Positions 7,923 through 17,002 of a stretch of 64,000 bases of DNA are shown in pieces. The first letter of the stretch is position 1, and the number at the start of each line of letters is the position of its first letter. Position numbers and translations under genes: made by a program. Source of the stretch: Ferruginibacter sp. HRS2-29 (GTDB lineage Bacteria; Bacteroidota; Bacteroidia; Chitinophagales; Chitinophagaceae); the NCBI RefSeq assembly GCF_024343615.1, contig NZ_RJUB01000124.1, forward strand, positions 1-64,000, written 5' to 3'. The notes under the pieces are model-generated. The model saw only the letters and a list, made by a program, of their open reading frames with translations. It was not told the DNA's origin and made no database searches.

Positions 7923-8312
7923 TTAAAACGGCAGATCATCCAGCTCTTCCGGATTGGTGGCCGTGAAGTTATCGATCGGTTCCATCTGGTCGTTGGCAGC
8001 GCCGGCAGTTCCTGCGTTTGGCAGGATCTGTTCTATGCGCCATGCATCGAGGTTGGTGATGTAATTGGTTTTGCCATCCTTTTCCCACTTGCTTCCTTTG
8101 ATGTTGAAATATACTTTGATATCGTCGCCGATGTTTACGCGGTCGATGATAGCAGTCTTATCCTGTACACATTGAAATTTTGCATAATTAACAATCGTCC
8201 TTCCGTTGATGTCGTCTGTTTTTTCTACGGCAAATTCCCTGGTCTGAAAAGTTGCTGTTCTTTGCACGGTATCATATTTGGCTACCAGTTTGCCTGTAAG
8301 TTCGTAACTCAT
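7923..8312 (-). CDS. DUF3127 domain protein
   Basis: The 129-aa protein begins MSYELTGKLVAKYDTVQRTA and continues with REFAVEKTDDINGRTIVNYA, which is the pattern of the DUF3127 family common in Bacteroidota. The family has an OB-fold-like, single-strand-binding-protein-like appearance, and its C-terminal acidic tail (EPIDNFTATNPEELDDLPF) closely resembles the SSB tail that docks replication and repair partners. A nucleic-acid-binding role is therefore plausible but unproven. The gene is alone, bracketed by two REP-like palindromes 22 bp after its stop and 120 bp before its start, with dnaA on the other side. Confidence 0.85.
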   Translation of the reverse strand: MSYELTGKLVAKYDTVQRTATFQTREFAVEKTDDINGRTIVNYAKFQCVQDKTAIIDRVNIGDDIKVYFNIKGSKWEKDGKTNYITNLDAWRIEQILPNAGTAGAANDQMEPIDNFTATNPEELDDLPF

Positions 8313-8431
8313 GTGTTTATTTTTAGAGCATCAAAAGTAGGGTTAATTTGCGTAATTGGGGTATGGGAAAATAAACTAAGAAATTGGTTGCTTTAAACAC
8401 CGATTTCTTAGTACTAATTTTTAGGAAACAA

Positions 8432-8500
8432 CTGTCAGCCTGAGCTTGTCGACGGCGGAATAAAAAAGGACTGCGCCTTCGACAAGCTCAGGCTGACAGC
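8432..8500. repeat. REP-like palindrome, copy 2
   Basis: ACTGTCAGCCTGAGCTTGTC and its complement near 8475-8499 enclose a short spacer. It is the same family as the copies at 7822, 46534 and 60562. Confidence 0.85.
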
Positions 8501-8576
8501 AAAGGAGTTTTAAGCAATTTCTTTTAATCTATAACCATATAAATCTGAACAAAAAAATTTGTGTAAAGAAATATTT

Positions 8577-8585
8577 TGTGGATAA
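8577..8585 (-). promoter_or_regulatory. Consensus DnaA box
   Basis: TGTGGATAA is the exact complement of the high-affinity DnaA box TTATCCACA. It lies 276 bp upstream of the dnaA start. Confidence 0.6.
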
Positions 8586-8860
8586 CCCCGCAGGGTGAAA
8601 AAAATGGGTAAAAAAACCTGGAATGCAACCCTGTATTGACTTTGATTTTTCGGGGATTTTTGGAAAGTTTTTTTCAGGGCTCCAACTGTTATTACGCCGG
8701 AAAAAACAAATGAATAAAAAATTTTTTTTTCAACAATTTCTTTTGATATTCGCTGTCCCGCCAAATAATTTTTTTATTGTTCCAATAATTCAATTTTTGG
8801 CTTACCAATTCCCAAGAAAGAAAATAACACACTCAGTATATATAAATTGCTTAAGGTATA

Positions 8861-10294
8861 ATGGAGAAAGTATTTGATAAAGTATGGTCTAATTGTTTGG
8901 AGATTATCAAAGACATCGTAGAATGGCAACATTTTAAAACGTGGTTTGAGCCCATCAAGCCAGTGGCATTAAAAGAAAAAATTCTTACTATCCAGGTACC
9001 AAGTCAGTTTTTTTATGAGTATCTTGAAGAGCATTATGTTTCTCTCCTCGCAAAAACGTTGAAAAGGGAATTAGGGAAAGAAGCAAGGTTGGAGTACCGT
9101 ATTATGGTAGACAGTGGCAACAGTAAGAACAAGCCGCTGACGATGGATGTACCGGGACATGGCTACAAATCATATTCAAATAACGAAATGGATTTTCCGC
9201 TGGTTATAAATAATCCTGTTAAAAACCCCTTTGTAATTCCGGGGTTGAAAAAGATGCAGATCGATCCGCAGCTGAACCAGGCTTATACCTTCGAATCTTT
9301 CATCGAGGGAGATTGTAACCGGGTAGCCCGCAGGGCCGGAAAAACCGTGGCCGAAAAACCAGGTGCCACCTCTTTTAACCCCCTTGTAATATATGGCGGT
9401 GTCGGTTTGGGTAAAACTCACCTCGCCCAGGCAATCGGCAATGAAGTAAAACGCCTGCACCAGAATAAGGTGGTATTATATGTAAGCTCCGAAAAATTCA
9501 TCAACCAGTTCATTGATCATGGCCGCAACAATGCGATCAATGACTTCATACATTTTTACCAGCTGATAGACGTATTGATCATCGACGATATCCAGTTCTT
9601 CAACAGGGCTGAAAAATCGCAGGATGCCTTCTTCTCTATCTTCAATCACCTTCACCAGAGCGGCAAACAGCTTATCCTTACCAGCGATAAGAGCCCTAAA
9701 GACCTGGAAGGCGTACAGGAAAGATTACTGAGCAGGTTCCGTTGGGGCTTAAGCGCCGACCTTCAGACACCGGATTACGAGACCAAGATCGAGATCCTGG
9801 AAAACAAGATGAAGGCCGATGGATTGGAGATGCCCAGGGAAGTAGTAAAATATATTGCCTATAATATTAACAGCAATGTCAGGGAGTTAGAGGGTGCTTT
9901 GATCTCATTATTGGCACAATCTTCGCTTAATAAGAGGGAAATAGACCTTGAATTGGCAAAGAAAGTACTTAGAAATTTTGTTAAATCGTCGAGCAAAGAA
10001 ATCACGATAGACGCTATCCAGAAAATGGTTTGCGAATATTTCGATGTACCTTACGATAAACTTTTGCAGAAAACGCGTAAGCGTGAAATAGTACAGGCCA
10101 GGCAGATCACGATGTACCTTTCAAAAGCATTTACAAAGAATTCGCTGAAGACGATCGGGGAGCATTTCGGTGGCCGCGATCACACCACGGTGATCCACAG
10201 TTGCCAGACGGTGAAAGACCTGATGGATACGGATAATTTGTTTAAGGAAAGCGTGCTGGAATTGCAGCAAAAAGTGCAGTTGGCAGCCATGTAG
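8861..10294 (+). CDS. dnaA: Chromosomal replication initiator DnaA
   Basis: This 477-aa protein has the full DnaA order. Domain I at the N-terminus includes WFEPIKPVALKEKILTIQVP. The AAA+ core has Walker A GGVGLGKTH near residue 180 and Walker B LIIDDIQFF near residue 240. The C-terminal DNA-binding domain ends with the signature GGRDHTTVIHS near residue 437-447. It binds ATP and DnaA boxes to open the origin and load the replicative helicase. The start ATG at 8861 gives the usual domain I. The gene is monocistronic and followed by a small terminator at 10378. Confidence 0.98.
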   Translation: MEKVFDKVWSNCLEIIKDIVEWQHFKTWFEPIKPVALKEKILTIQVPSQFFYEYLEEHYVSLLAKTLKRELGKEARLEYRIMVDSGNSKNKPLTMDVPGHGYKSYSNNEMDFPLVINNPVKNPFVIPGLKKMQIDPQLNQAYTFESFIEGDCNRVARRAGKTVAEKPGATSFNPLVIYGGVGLGKTHLAQAIGNEVKRLHQNKVVLYVSSEKFINQFIDHGRNNAINDFIHFYQLIDVLIIDDIQFFNRAEKSQDAFFSIFNHLHQSGKQLILTSDKSPKDLEGVQERLLSRFRWGLSADLQTPDYETKIEILENKMKADGLEMPREVVKYIAYNINSNVRELEGALISLLAQSSLNKREIDLELAKKVLRNFVKSSSKEITIDAIQKMVCEYFDVPYDKLLQKTRKREIVQARQITMYLSKAFTKNSLKTIGEHFGGRDHTTVIHSCQTVKDLMDTDNLFKESVLELQQKVQLAAM

Positions 10295-10377
10295 TCAATG
10301 GTGAATAGTCAATGGTGAAATCTTCGAAGTTTTAATGTTTTATCGATTACATAAATTCAACTATTTATAATATACAG

Positions 10378-10399
10378 ATCCCGCTTCGCGGGATTTTTT
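10378..10399 (+). terminator. Intrinsic terminator after dnaA
   Basis: ATCCCGCTTCGCGGGAT forms a short GC stem with a TTCG-like tetraloop, followed by a T run. It lies 84 bp after the dnaA stop. Confidence 0.8.
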
Positions 10400-10400
10400 A

Positions 10401-10500
10401 TTTTACCGCAGAGTAACAGGAGTTTTTTTACCGAGTAGCAAGGGGTTAAAAAAACAGTCTTCTCTCTGTGAAAAAAAACTCCTGTTACTCTGTGGTAAAA
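10401..10500. repeat. 29-bp inverted repeat with CAGAGTAACAGGAG core
   Basis: Arms 10401-10429 and 10472-10500 are near-perfect complements (TTACCGCAGAGTAACAGGAG and its complement), with a 42-bp spacer. The wording resembles other dispersed repeats in this window that contain CTCTGCG or ACAGAGAG. Confidence 0.85.
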
Positions 10501-10586
10501 ATTATTTTCAATAATTCTTCATTTTCATTTGGCTGTTAAAATATACAATTGTATTTTTGCTGCCCCTAACAAAGGGCAGGTTAAAC

Positions 10587-10675
10587 GGAGAGGTGCCTGA
10601 GTGGCCGAAAGGAACGGTTTGCTAAATCGTCGTACGGGTTAAACTGTACCGTGGGTTCGAATCCCACCTTCTCCG
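10587..10675 (+). tRNA. tRNA-Ser (anticodon GCT)
   Basis: The acceptor stem GGAGAGG pairs with CTTCTCC with one G-T wobble. The anticodon stem ACGGT/ATCGT encloses loop TTGCTAA, giving anticodon GCT. A long variable arm (CGTACGGGTTAAACTGTACCG) and the T arm GTGGGTTCGAATCCCAC complete a class II serine tRNA. CCA is not encoded. It reads AGC and AGT codons. Confidence 0.97.
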
Positions 10676-10709
10676 CAAAAAAAGATCTTTACTAACTGTT
10701 TTACTCGTT

Positions 10710-10784
10710 CGGGATGTAGCGTAGCCCGGTTATCGCGCCTGGTTTGGGACCAGGAGGTCGCAAGTTCGAATCTTGCCATCCCGA
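10710..10784 (+). tRNA. tRNA-Pro (anticodon TGG)
   Basis: The acceptor stem CGGGATG pairs with CATCCCG, followed by discriminator A. The anticodon stem CCTGG/CCAGG encloses TTTGGGA, giving anticodon TGG. The T arm is GCAAGTTCGAATCTTGC. CCA is not encoded. It lies 34 bp after tRNA-Ser and is probably cotranscribed with it. Confidence 0.97.
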
Positions 10785-10803
10785 CAAACAAATCCCAGCA
10801 AAA

Positions 10804-10830
10804 AGCCTTTCAATAATGAGAGGCTTTTTT
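10804..10830 (+). terminator. Intrinsic terminator after the tRNA pair
   Basis: AGCCTTTC pairs with GAGAGGCT and is followed by TTTTT. It sits 19 bp after tRNA-Pro. Confidence 0.85.
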
Positions 10831-10953
10831 GTGTCCTGAGTCTGGTTCAGGCGGTCGTCCGCACATTTACATTTTTGTTCGAAAACCCTTTTTTGCGATC
10901 ACAGATAAACTTATATACGACCCGATTTCAACTATATATTTAAAACCATTATT

Positions 10954-13947
10954 TTATTTCAAAGGGATTATTATTATCATTTTGCAGCCTGCACCAGGAT
11001 TTGACTCAAAATTAATTTCAGCGCCAAGTAAAGTGGCCCTGCTGATTATGTTGTTTAAGCCCAAACCTCTTTTAACGGTGTTGATGTCAAATCCGACACC
11101 ATTATCAGTAATGCTTAAACATAAATGAGAATGGTTTTCCTCGCAATTAATATCTACACGCGTTGCTTTTGCATGTTTTATAATATTATTTAATTGCTCC
11201 TGAATAATTCTATAAATAGCAGTTTTATTCTCTGAGGATAATAGGGATTCGAGTCTCTCACCATCAGGAATGCCCAGATTTATCTTAAATGGGCTTATAT
11301 CATTTAATTTAGATGTTAATTGTTTTACAGCTTTACATAAACCATCTTCCTGAAAAGCTGCCGGAGTAAGCTTATGGGAAATATTTCTTATTTCATCAAG
11401 TGCATTGACTAATAAATCAAGGCAGTCTTTTAGCCAATGATTGCTTTTATCCTTCTTTACACACATGTCGATATACAATTTGCAGGTTGCCAAAATCTGG
11501 CATACATTATCATGCAATTCATCGGCTATTTCCTTCCTTTCTCTTTCCTGGGCTTTAATAGTTTCTTTCATCAGTTCCCGCTTCCGGCTAATCACATCAT
11601 CCACAATTTTCTTTTCCATCTTTCTTTGATTGGTCACATCCTGCATAGCGCCAATCATCCTGATACCTTTCAGGTTGGTATCCCTTATAATATATGCTGT
11701 ATCAAAAATGGTTTTGTAATTATTTTCAATATCCTTAAAGTCATATTCTAATTGCCAGTATTCACTATTACCTTCCAACGCTACTTCTATTGATTCAATA
11801 TATCTGCTCCTGTCTTTGGGATGAATATGGGCTACTCTTGTGTTCATAGGAATGGTCAGATTTATACATCCAAATAATCTTGTAGACGACTCCCCCAGAA
11901 AAATTTCATTTTTCTCAATATCCCAGTCCCAAATAGCATCGGAAGTAGCTTTTGCGGCATATTGGTAACGTTCATTTAGAATTGAGAGTTCTTTTTTGGT
12001 ATTCTCTAATTGCGTAATATCTACCGCAATACCTCCTATAAGCCTGCATCCCTTATGGTCGGTTCCTAATAAGAACCTGACCACATGCTGAATGCGGGTT
12101 TCGCCATTTGGGTCAATTGCAGTTTCCGTTGTTTCCAGAGGTTTATTGGTATCCAGAACTATTTTATTATTATTGATATATTGACCGGCAATCTCGTCAG
12201 GAAAAATATCTTTTATAGGTTGGCCAATCGCTTCATTCTTCAATCCATAAGAAATCAGCCCTAGCGGATTCAGGAATTTTAAAGTATTATACTCATCCGC
12301 TATCCAGGCACATGATGGGGTATTTGCCATGAATGAACTAAACTGCAATTCCTTATTAAGCAGTTCCCGTTCAATTTTTCGCTGTTCATCAATTAACCTC
12401 CCTTCAACAATTAAAAATTTACAATTACCTGGTGAATCGTATATTGGTTTTATAGAAATATCTACCAGGGCTGGTATATTTGTTTTACCATTTATTTCGG
12501 TCTCGTACCGAATCATATTCCCCCCGGATGCTTCGGTTATATTTTTTTTGAGTGTCTCTTTTCCTTCTTCAGAAGCATTCCTGCAGTAATTATCCCAGAA
12601 AAACTTACCCTGTACCTTCTCTCTCTTAATCCCTGTGAAATTATTAAACGTGTCATTTAATTCCACGATTCTTCCTGAAGGATCCAGGATGGCCATAAAC
12701 TGGTAGGTAGAATTGAATATTGACTGAAAGCGCAGGCGGGTCATTCTCAATGATTCAGCGTTTGCTTTTTCGGTGGTAATGTCCTTTACAATATTATAAA
12801 TCCCTATTACCTGATGTTTTTCATCCCAAACGGGGCGGAAAATTATTTTGAAGTATTTACCCGGCCCCAACTCTGGGATTAGCAAGTCATGCTCTTCCAC
12901 CTTTCCCTGAACGGCATTATTAAGCATTTTGGCAATAAACTTCTTGTGTTTGAGTGGTACAAAATTTATATAAAGTTCATTTTTAAGTTCAGTTTTTCCG
13001 GATATTGTATGGTAGTAATCTGCTGCTGTAGTATTATGCATTATTACCGTGTAATTTAAGTTAAGCAGGCAAAATGCACTATTGGTGGATGAAAGAATCA
13101 GTCGTTGTATTCTCTCTGAGTTTTTTAAATCAATTTCAGCTTTTTTCTGTTCTGTAATGTCGGTAAAAGTACATACCACCTGATCGGGTTCGCTTGATCC
13201 CTTTAAGAATAAAGGCTGAGAGTTAATAGTTATCCAGCTTATTTCTAAAGAAGGTTTGGATACTCCCATAATTACATTTCTGCATGGTATTCCAGTATGT
13301 AATGTAACCACCGAAGGATGGTCTTCCGGATTAAAATATGACCCATCTTCATGTATTGGATTCCATCGCTGGTCAAATGAAGTCCGGCCCTTTATATTTT
13401 TTTTGGGTAACCCAAGAATAGCCTCCGAAGATTTATTGGCATATACAATCTCTCCTTTTTTATTAAACACTACAACACCTTCATGCAATGAATCAATAAA
13501 GCTTGAATTGGTTAAAATATTATCTTTTATTCCCTCTTTAACCCTACCATCCAATAAGTTCTTTTTTCCAAAAGAACTTGTTCCGGATACTGTATTTATT
13601 TCAGTGCCTGTAAAGATTATGGTATCTTCATTATTCTTTCTGTGATTTTTTTTTGCTTCCCAGTAAAAAACCGTATGAGGATTTTGAAGTTTTTTTATAC
13701 GGGCTTCAAAGTTTATGCTCTTATTGGCTTTGAGAGCGCTCAGAACTATTTTTTTTTCATTGGCCGACAATGAAAGGATACTTAACATCGGCTTTTCTTC
13801 TACAGATATTCCGGAACTACTGAAATCATTCTTAAGGATTTTACCTGGGTTAATGATACTTAGTTTTTCGTCTGCAGAACAAATGACCCGAACGCTTATG
13901 CTTTTTTTAATAAAGTTACCTACCAGCTTTTTCTTTTCCATTAGCAA
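10954..13947 (-). CDS. Multi-PAS sensor histidine kinase (HisKA_3 type)
   Basis: This 997-aa protein has several PAS modules in tandem, each recognisable from its core. Examples are EGVVVFNKKGEIVYANKSSE, MAILDPSGRIVELNDTFNNF and SCAWIADEYNTLKFLNPLGL. A PAS domain of the PAS_3 type (AIWDWDIEKNEIFLGESSTR) follows. The transmitter is HisKA_3: the phospho-accepting His is in EIADELHDNVCQILATCKLY near residue 811. A HATPase domain with DNGVGFD and GLGLNNIISRA closes the protein. This class normally partners with NarL/FixJ response regulators; none is adjacent. No transmembrane segment or signal peptide is seen, so it probably senses inside the cell. Confidence 0.92.
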   Translation of the reverse strand: MLMEKKKLVGNFIKKSISVRVICSADEKLSIINPGKILKNDFSSSGISVEEKPMLSILSLSANEKKIVLSALKANKSINFEARIKKLQNPHTVFYWEAKKNHRKNNEDTIIFTGTEINTVSGTSSFGKKNLLDGRVKEGIKDNILTNSSFIDSLHEGVVVFNKKGEIVYANKSSEAILGLPKKNIKGRTSFDQRWNPIHEDGSYFNPEDHPSVVTLHTGIPCRNVIMGVSKPSLEISWITINSQPLFLKGSSEPDQVVCTFTDITEQKKAEIDLKNSERIQRLILSSTNSAFCLLNLNYTVIMHNTTAADYYHTISGKTELKNELYINFVPLKHKKFIAKMLNNAVQGKVEEHDLLIPELGPGKYFKIIFRPVWDEKHQVIGIYNIVKDITTEKANAESLRMTRLRFQSIFNSTYQFMAILDPSGRIVELNDTFNNFTGIKREKVQGKFFWDNYCRNASEEGKETLKKNITEASGGNMIRYETEINGKTNIPALVDISIKPIYDSPGNCKFLIVEGRLIDEQRKIERELLNKELQFSSFMANTPSCAWIADEYNTLKFLNPLGLISYGLKNEAIGQPIKDIFPDEIAGQYINNNKIVLDTNKPLETTETAIDPNGETRIQHVVRFLLGTDHKGCRLIGGIAVDITQLENTKKELSILNERYQYAAKATSDAIWDWDIEKNEIFLGESSTRLFGCINLTIPMNTRVAHIHPKDRSRYIESIEVALEGNSEYWQLEYDFKDIENNYKTIFDTAYIIRDTNLKGIRMIGAMQDVTNQRKMEKKIVDDVISRKRELMKETIKAQERERKEIADELHDNVCQILATCKLYIDMCVKKDKSNHWLKDCLDLLVNALDEIRNISHKLTPAAFQEDGLCKAVKQLTSKLNDISPFKINLGIPDGERLESLLSSENKTAIYRIIQEQLNNIIKHAKATRVDINCEENHSHLCLSITDNGVGFDINTVKRGLGLNNIISRATLLGAEINFESNPGAGCKMIIIIPLK

Positions 13948-14130
13948 ATCTTATGTTAAACAAAAATATGATTTACGTGATTTATGGCTTATAGGATTCG
14001 GGATTAACTATTTGTAGTATTTTTTCTATAGATGTCGCCCGCAGTTTTTTTTTAGGGTTTAACATTCAATTACTTAGGTTGATTCAGGTGCTCTCCGGAT
14101 GATATTGCTTAACCTTACTATTGCGCATAC

Positions 14131-16140
14131 TTAGAATACCAGGGTACACTTTGTGCCATCACTTCCCGATTCCACCTGTATATCACATCCTATCACGTTT
14201 GCCAGGTCTTTCACAATGTGGAGGCCAAGGCCATTGCTGTTGCTGTAAATCCTGGTATACTCAAACAAGCCATGTAATTTTTCTTTATCGATACCCGGGC
14301 CGTTGTCGGTAATGGATAAAACGGTGTGGTTATTTTCAACAAACGCCTTCCATTCTATCTTCGCCTGTGCTGTATCTTGCAAAGCTTTGATGGCATTGCT
14401 GGTAAGGTTTCGCATGATACTCTGCAGGTAGTTGATATCGGTTTCAAGCACCAGGTCTTCCGCTACCGAAAAATGGAATGCCACATTGCCTTTATCCGTA
14501 AAAAATTTATCGATATAAGTAAAGAGGCCGGATACTTTTACCGCAGCTATCTCGGGGGTAAAGTTTTCCATCTGCCCTTTACTCCACAATAAAACTCCTT
14601 CGATGGTTTGTAAAAGGTTTTCTGCAGATTCTGTTATTTTATTTTCATGTTCTTCCACCTGCGCCGGGCTCAGGAGGCCGGGATTTCTTTTTTGAAGCAG
14701 TAAAAAACTAAGCAGGTTGGCCACCGGCGTACGCAGGTCGTGGCTAAGGATACCAAAGAATTTCGCCTTTATTTTATTGGCCTCATCCAGCTCGTTATTA
14801 AGTTTAAGTAATGCGGTGTTTGTTTTTTTACGCGTCAGGCTTTGGCGGTAAAATACAGCCCCGAGTACCGTTAAAAACAGAATCCCCGCCAGCAACAACC
14901 ACATCCTGTTTTTTTGATCATTGATGGTTAGCTGTTTGATAGCGATCTCCTCGTTCTTTTTCGCTATTTCATATTTGCTTTCGGCTTCGGCTATCTTGTT
15001 TTTATTTTCCTGCGAAAAAATGGAATCGTGCAACTCCGTGGAGGTCTTGAAGCGTAGGTAAGCACTTTTAAAATCGTTGTTGTGATTGTCCAGTTCGGAA
15101 ACAAACCCGTTTATCTCAGCGATGTGGGCTTTATTCTTCAGCTGGATGCTGTAATGAAGCGCCTTATTGTAATAGTTCCTTGCCAATGCCAGGATAGCGG
15201 CAGTATCTTTCGGTATAGAATGATCAGCAGCTGTTTCTGCAAAGCGGTTATCTTTTACGATCGAAAAATACAATTGCCCCAGGCTGGTAAGGTTGCTGAT
15301 GGAAGTGAGGTCGCCGGCATTGAATTTTTCGAGGTATGCCTGGGCTTTCCTGCGCATGGCAATAGCAGATGGAATGTTCTTTTCCATTTCTGCGGCGCTG
15401 GAATAAGCGCTACCCATAAATCGCTCGTCATTATTTTTAATGGAAGCCTCAATTCCTTTTTTTAAATAGAAGGAAGCATTTACGGTGTCTTTTAATTTTG
15501 CATAACACAGGCCCATCCCGGTGTACGCGTTAGCCAGCCTTGTATTTGTGCCTGCTTTTTGTTGTACGAGCAGGCATCTTCTCCAGTTCTCAAGGCTTTT
15601 GATATAATTGCTATGTTGAAAATATACCAAAGCGATATTCGCGAGCGTAGAAACTATTACGGAAGTGTCTTTATAATCTTCTGCATTGTTGAGTGCGAAT
15701 GTAAAATATTCGATGGCTCTTGTATAATTGCCCGCTCCCTGGTACACTACGCCGATATTGTTGAGCACAGTATTAGCCTGCGGCTTAAAATTATTTTTAT
15801 CAAACAGGTCGTAGCTGATCTTGTAATAAAATATAGCCGAATCATTGTTGGAGGAAATGCCCTGGTGATTGCGCCCCATATTAAGGCTGAAAGCTGCTAT
15901 GCCTTTTATCCAGTTCATTTGTTTGGACAGTACCAGGCCGGCACGGGTGTATTCCATAGCCCTGGAGGGCAATGTAGCAAAACATTCATCGGATAAAGCT
16001 TTATACATTCTTGCCCGGATAGTATCGTTCGCCGCTGTTGGCAGCAAAGCGGCAACAGAATCTACAAATGCCTGGCCATGCTTTTGCGAAAAGCCGTTGA
16101 ACTGTAATAACAGAAAAAAGAATAAAAAATATTTTTTCAT
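14131..16140 (-). CDS. TPR-containing sensor histidine kinase
   Basis: The 669-aa protein starts with a signal peptide (KKYFLFFFLLLQFNGFSQ). It continues with tetratricopeptide-like repeats in the periplasm (residues about 60-370; for example ANTVLNNIGVVYQGAGNYTR). A coiled coil and a transmembrane helix (MWLLLAGILFLTVLGAVFY, near residue 412) come next, followed by HisKA with the phospho-His in FFGILSHDLRTPVANLL. A HATPase domain (DNGPGIDKEK, SNGLGLHIVKDL) ends it. It overlaps the upstream LytTR regulator gene by 4 bp, so the two form a translationally coupled two-component pair with an extracytoplasmic sensor. Confidence 0.92.
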   Translation of the reverse strand: MKKYFLFFFLLLQFNGFSQKHGQAFVDSVAALLPTAANDTIRARMYKALSDECFATLPSRAMEYTRAGLVLSKQMNWIKGIAAFSLNMGRNHQGISSNNDSAIFYYKISYDLFDKNNFKPQANTVLNNIGVVYQGAGNYTRAIEYFTFALNNAEDYKDTSVIVSTLANIALVYFQHSNYIKSLENWRRCLLVQQKAGTNTRLANAYTGMGLCYAKLKDTVNASFYLKKGIEASIKNNDERFMGSAYSSAAEMEKNIPSAIAMRRKAQAYLEKFNAGDLTSISNLTSLGQLYFSIVKDNRFAETAADHSIPKDTAAILALARNYYNKALHYSIQLKNKAHIAEINGFVSELDNHNNDFKSAYLRFKTSTELHDSIFSQENKNKIAEAESKYEIAKKNEEIAIKQLTINDQKNRMWLLLAGILFLTVLGAVFYRQSLTRKKTNTALLKLNNELDEANKIKAKFFGILSHDLRTPVANLLSFLLLQKRNPGLLSPAQVEEHENKITESAENLLQTIEGVLLWSKGQMENFTPEIAAVKVSGLFTYIDKFFTDKGNVAFHFSVAEDLVLETDINYLQSIMRNLTSNAIKALQDTAQAKIEWKAFVENNHTVLSITDNGPGIDKEKLHGLFEYTRIYSNSNGLGLHIVKDLANVIGCDIQVESGSDGTKCTLVF

Positions 16141-16844
16141 GAAGTAAGGGCTTTAAGGGCATCTTTAAAGCTTCTGCCCACAGGCAGTACGATATCATGG
16201 ACCTGTATTTCCACAGAAGTCATTTTTTGTATAAAATGTTTTTGAACGGCATAGCTTCGATGGATCCGGACAAAACTGCTGAAGGTTTTTTCTTTGATCA
16301 GTGTGCCCAGGGGAGACAGGACAGAATATTTTTTTGTAGCAGTTACAATACGGGTATAATCTTTCAGGGCTTCCAGGTAAATGATATCACTGAGGTGGAG
16401 CTTTATCTGCTCAATACCGTCTTTTATAAAAATGGTATCTGCACCCAATGTATGCTCCAGCAGGCGTGCCTTTTGCCGTACCGTGGCATGCTCTGCCACC
16501 CGTTCCATCGTTTTCGAAAAACGTTCCGCCGTTAAAGGTTTTAATAAAAAATCGAGTGCGGCCATGTCAAAAGCTTCCAGCGCATAATCGGGATAAGACG
16601 TAATGAATATACAGGCAGGTATATGAAGCAATTGCCTGCGTAGTTCCAGTCCATTCATGGCAGGCATATCAATATCCACGAACAGCACGTCTGGCGCCTG
16701 TGCCCGGGCAGCATCCAGAGCCGGTAAAGGTGAATCGAAAACAGCCTGGCATTTCATGAAGGGGTAATCGTGTAAAAAAGATGCCAGCATCAACCGGTCG
16801 ATCTCGTAATCGTCCACCACCATATACGTGATTGTATTGTCCAT
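16137..16844 (-). CDS. LytTR-family response regulator
   Basis: The 235-aa protein has a receiver domain with acidic pocket DD (residues 11-12), phospho-acceptor D57 (PDVLFVDIDMPAMNGLEL) and the conserved Lys in FLLKPLTAERF. A C-terminal LytTR DNA-binding domain follows (FIKDGIEQIKLHLSDIIYLE, then FVRIHRSYAVQK). It is the first gene of the pair; its stop overlaps the start of the kinase. LytTR regulators usually bind direct repeats near their targets, and none was recognised in front of this operon. Confidence 0.93.
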   Translation of the reverse strand: MDNTITYMVVDDYEIDRLMLASFLHDYPFMKCQAVFDSPLPALDAARAQAPDVLFVDIDMPAMNGLELRRQLLHIPACIFITSYPDYALEAFDMAALDFLLKPLTAERFSKTMERVAEHATVRQKARLLEHTLGADTIFIKDGIEQIKLHLSDIIYLEALKDYTRIVTATKKYSVLSPLGTLIKEKTFSSFVRIHRSYAVQKHFIQKMTSVEIQVHDIVLPVGRSFKDALKALTS

Positions 16845-17002
16845 CCGCGATCAGTGTTGTAATGGTAATTGTTTTTTCAAATATAGAGCATAAACTGATA
16901 AGCCGTTATTCGGCGAGTTTTTTTGTAACTAAGCGATTGTGCCTTTTTATTCGAAAACAGTAAGTGTAGGTTTGTCTGGTCAATTATAAAAAACAATACA
17001 AA

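Larger units (their letters stand above)
8313..8860. other. dnaA upstream region, possible replication origin
   Basis: This 548-bp gene-free stretch contains a perfect consensus DnaA box (TGTGGATAA, 8577-8585, the complement of TTATCCACA). A long AT-rich segment with T and A runs (about 8640-8860) follows it and leads to the dnaA start. One perfect box beside an unwinding-prone stretch and dnaA is suggestive of oriC or of DnaA autoregulation. The lack of a cluster of further boxes keeps this uncertain. Confidence 0.4.

Noticed and set aside
16967-16974. TAGGTTTG as a full Bacteroidota promoter for the lipoprotein run
   Set aside because: The -7 box fits but no TTTG lies at the expected -33 distance, so it is only noted in the gene entry.
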